Assembly: GCF_902506575.1 (NCBI RefSeq)
Contig: NZ_LR732544.1
Span: 4,020,040 to 4,081,177 of the forward strand
DNA from: Streptomyces mexicanus
Lineage (GTDB): Bacteria > Actinomycetota > Actinomycetes > Streptomycetales > Streptomycetaceae
Reading direction: 5' to 3'
DNA: 61,138 nt
Of the stretch, positions 60,876 to 61,138 are shown in pieces. The position numbers and the translations under genes were made by a program. A model generated the notes under the pieces. It saw nothing but the letters and a program-made list of their open reading frames with translations. It searched no databases and was not told the DNA's origin. Every line of letters starts with the position of its first letter. The stretch's first letter is position 1.

Positions 60876-61138
60876 ATGCGCACCCGTACCGTTGCTGTGG
60901 CCACCGCCGGAGTGGGCGCGGTGGTCCTCGCCGCCGCCGGCCTCACCTACGCCTCGACCACCGAGGACACACCGGCGGCCCCGTCCGCCCACCGGTCGAT
61001 CGTCCACCGGCCCGCGCGCGGGGCGGGCGCGGCCCAGCCCCCCGCACCCGTCCCTCCTACACATCTTTCGCTCCCGCCCACCCCTCCACTGACTACGCTC
61101 GGGGGTGGCCGCTCCTTCGAGAGAAACGCCACTCATGT
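60876..61138 (+). CDS. Possible secreted protein, truncated at the window end
   Basis: The ATG at 60876, behind AGAGGGAAGAG, opens a frame with a clear signal sequence (MRTRTVAVATAGVGAVVLAA then AGLTYAS) and a short Pro/Ala-rich continuation. No stop occurs before the window ends. After about residue 55 the sequence looks less like coding DNA, and a TACGCT hexamer (about 61094) plus GAGAG before ATG at 61135 suggest another gene may begin at the very edge. The call rests mainly on the signal peptide. Confidence 0.45.
   Translation, partial: MRTRTVAVATAGVGAVVLAAAGLTYASTTEDTPAAPSAHRSIVHRPARGAGAAQPPAPVPPTHLSLPPTPPLTTLGGGRSFERNATH

Overview
The window is high-GC (roughly 73% by eye), gene-dense DNA with GTG and TTG starts, many ATGA/GTGA stop-start overlaps, leaderless promoters, mycothiol-linked and proteasome-linked genes, Ser/Thr kinases with PASTA-like tails and two sites of the Streptomyces parS type. 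It is chromosomal DNA of a Streptomyces. From memory, the gene order (paa genes, bkdABC, mobA-moeA, paired Ser/Thr kinases, bkdFGH, aspS) resembles the oriC-side core of S. coelicolor around SCO3835 to SCO3795, and the parS sites fit that. The first 258 bases are not genomic: a low-complexity leader and a T-run are joined to an Illumina P7/i7/Nextera adapter, so genomic sequence starts at 259 inside an HTTM gene.

Layout. 259-1641: truncated HTTM membrane protein and a TrmH-type RNA methyltransferase. 1718-5717: phenylacetate-type genes paaN and paaH, diverging from one palindromic operator, with a TetR regulator overlapping paaH. 5888-10185: bkdR diverging from branched-chain ketoacid dehydrogenase set 1 (bkdABC); its promoter carries nearly the same operator as the paa promoter. 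10256-12588: mobA (fused to a C-terminal helical domain) and moeA for molybdenum cofactor, ending in a perfect parS site shared with a K+ channel gene. 13774-20389: quinone oxidoreductase, a disordered surface protein, the proteasome activator Bpa and two back-to-back Ser/Thr kinases. 20528-25796: APH-like kinase and branched-chain dehydrogenase set 2 (bkdFGH) behind a twin palindrome. 25864-33938: D-Ala-D-Ala carboxypeptidase, GntR-MFS pair, mycothiol-dependent isomerase family, C-N hydrolase, LURP-one protein, thioredoxin-NHL protein and small membrane protein.

34039-34225 is a non-autonomous mobile element with perfect 20-bp terminal inverted repeats whose right end forms part of the stop codon of an M18 aminopeptidase. 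35608-42839 holds a long acyl-CoA dehydrogenase, an SseB-like protein, a pirin, an AI-2E family permease and a PAS-GAF-PP2C-ATPase phosphatase. 43046-51997 holds aspS (with an internal near-parS site), a secreted SH3-like protein, a two-component system, modABC and an SRPBCC protein. 52009-60725 holds a frameshifted amidohydrolase remnant, a 1707-residue AAA+ ATPase, a YqiK-type flotillin and a divergent PucR-type regulator. The window ends inside a possible secreted-protein gene.

The best candidates for under-described biology are the flotillin / giant ATPase / PucR module with its TGCCGG-N3-CCGGCA palindromes, the shared paa/bkd operator, the TIR element, and a recurrent pattern of short tandem repeats starting at stop codons, some of which re-copy the stop codon and last codons. 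No tRNA, rRNA, CRISPR array, intact transposase or antibiotic gene cluster was seen, and I noticed no TTA codon in the called genes.
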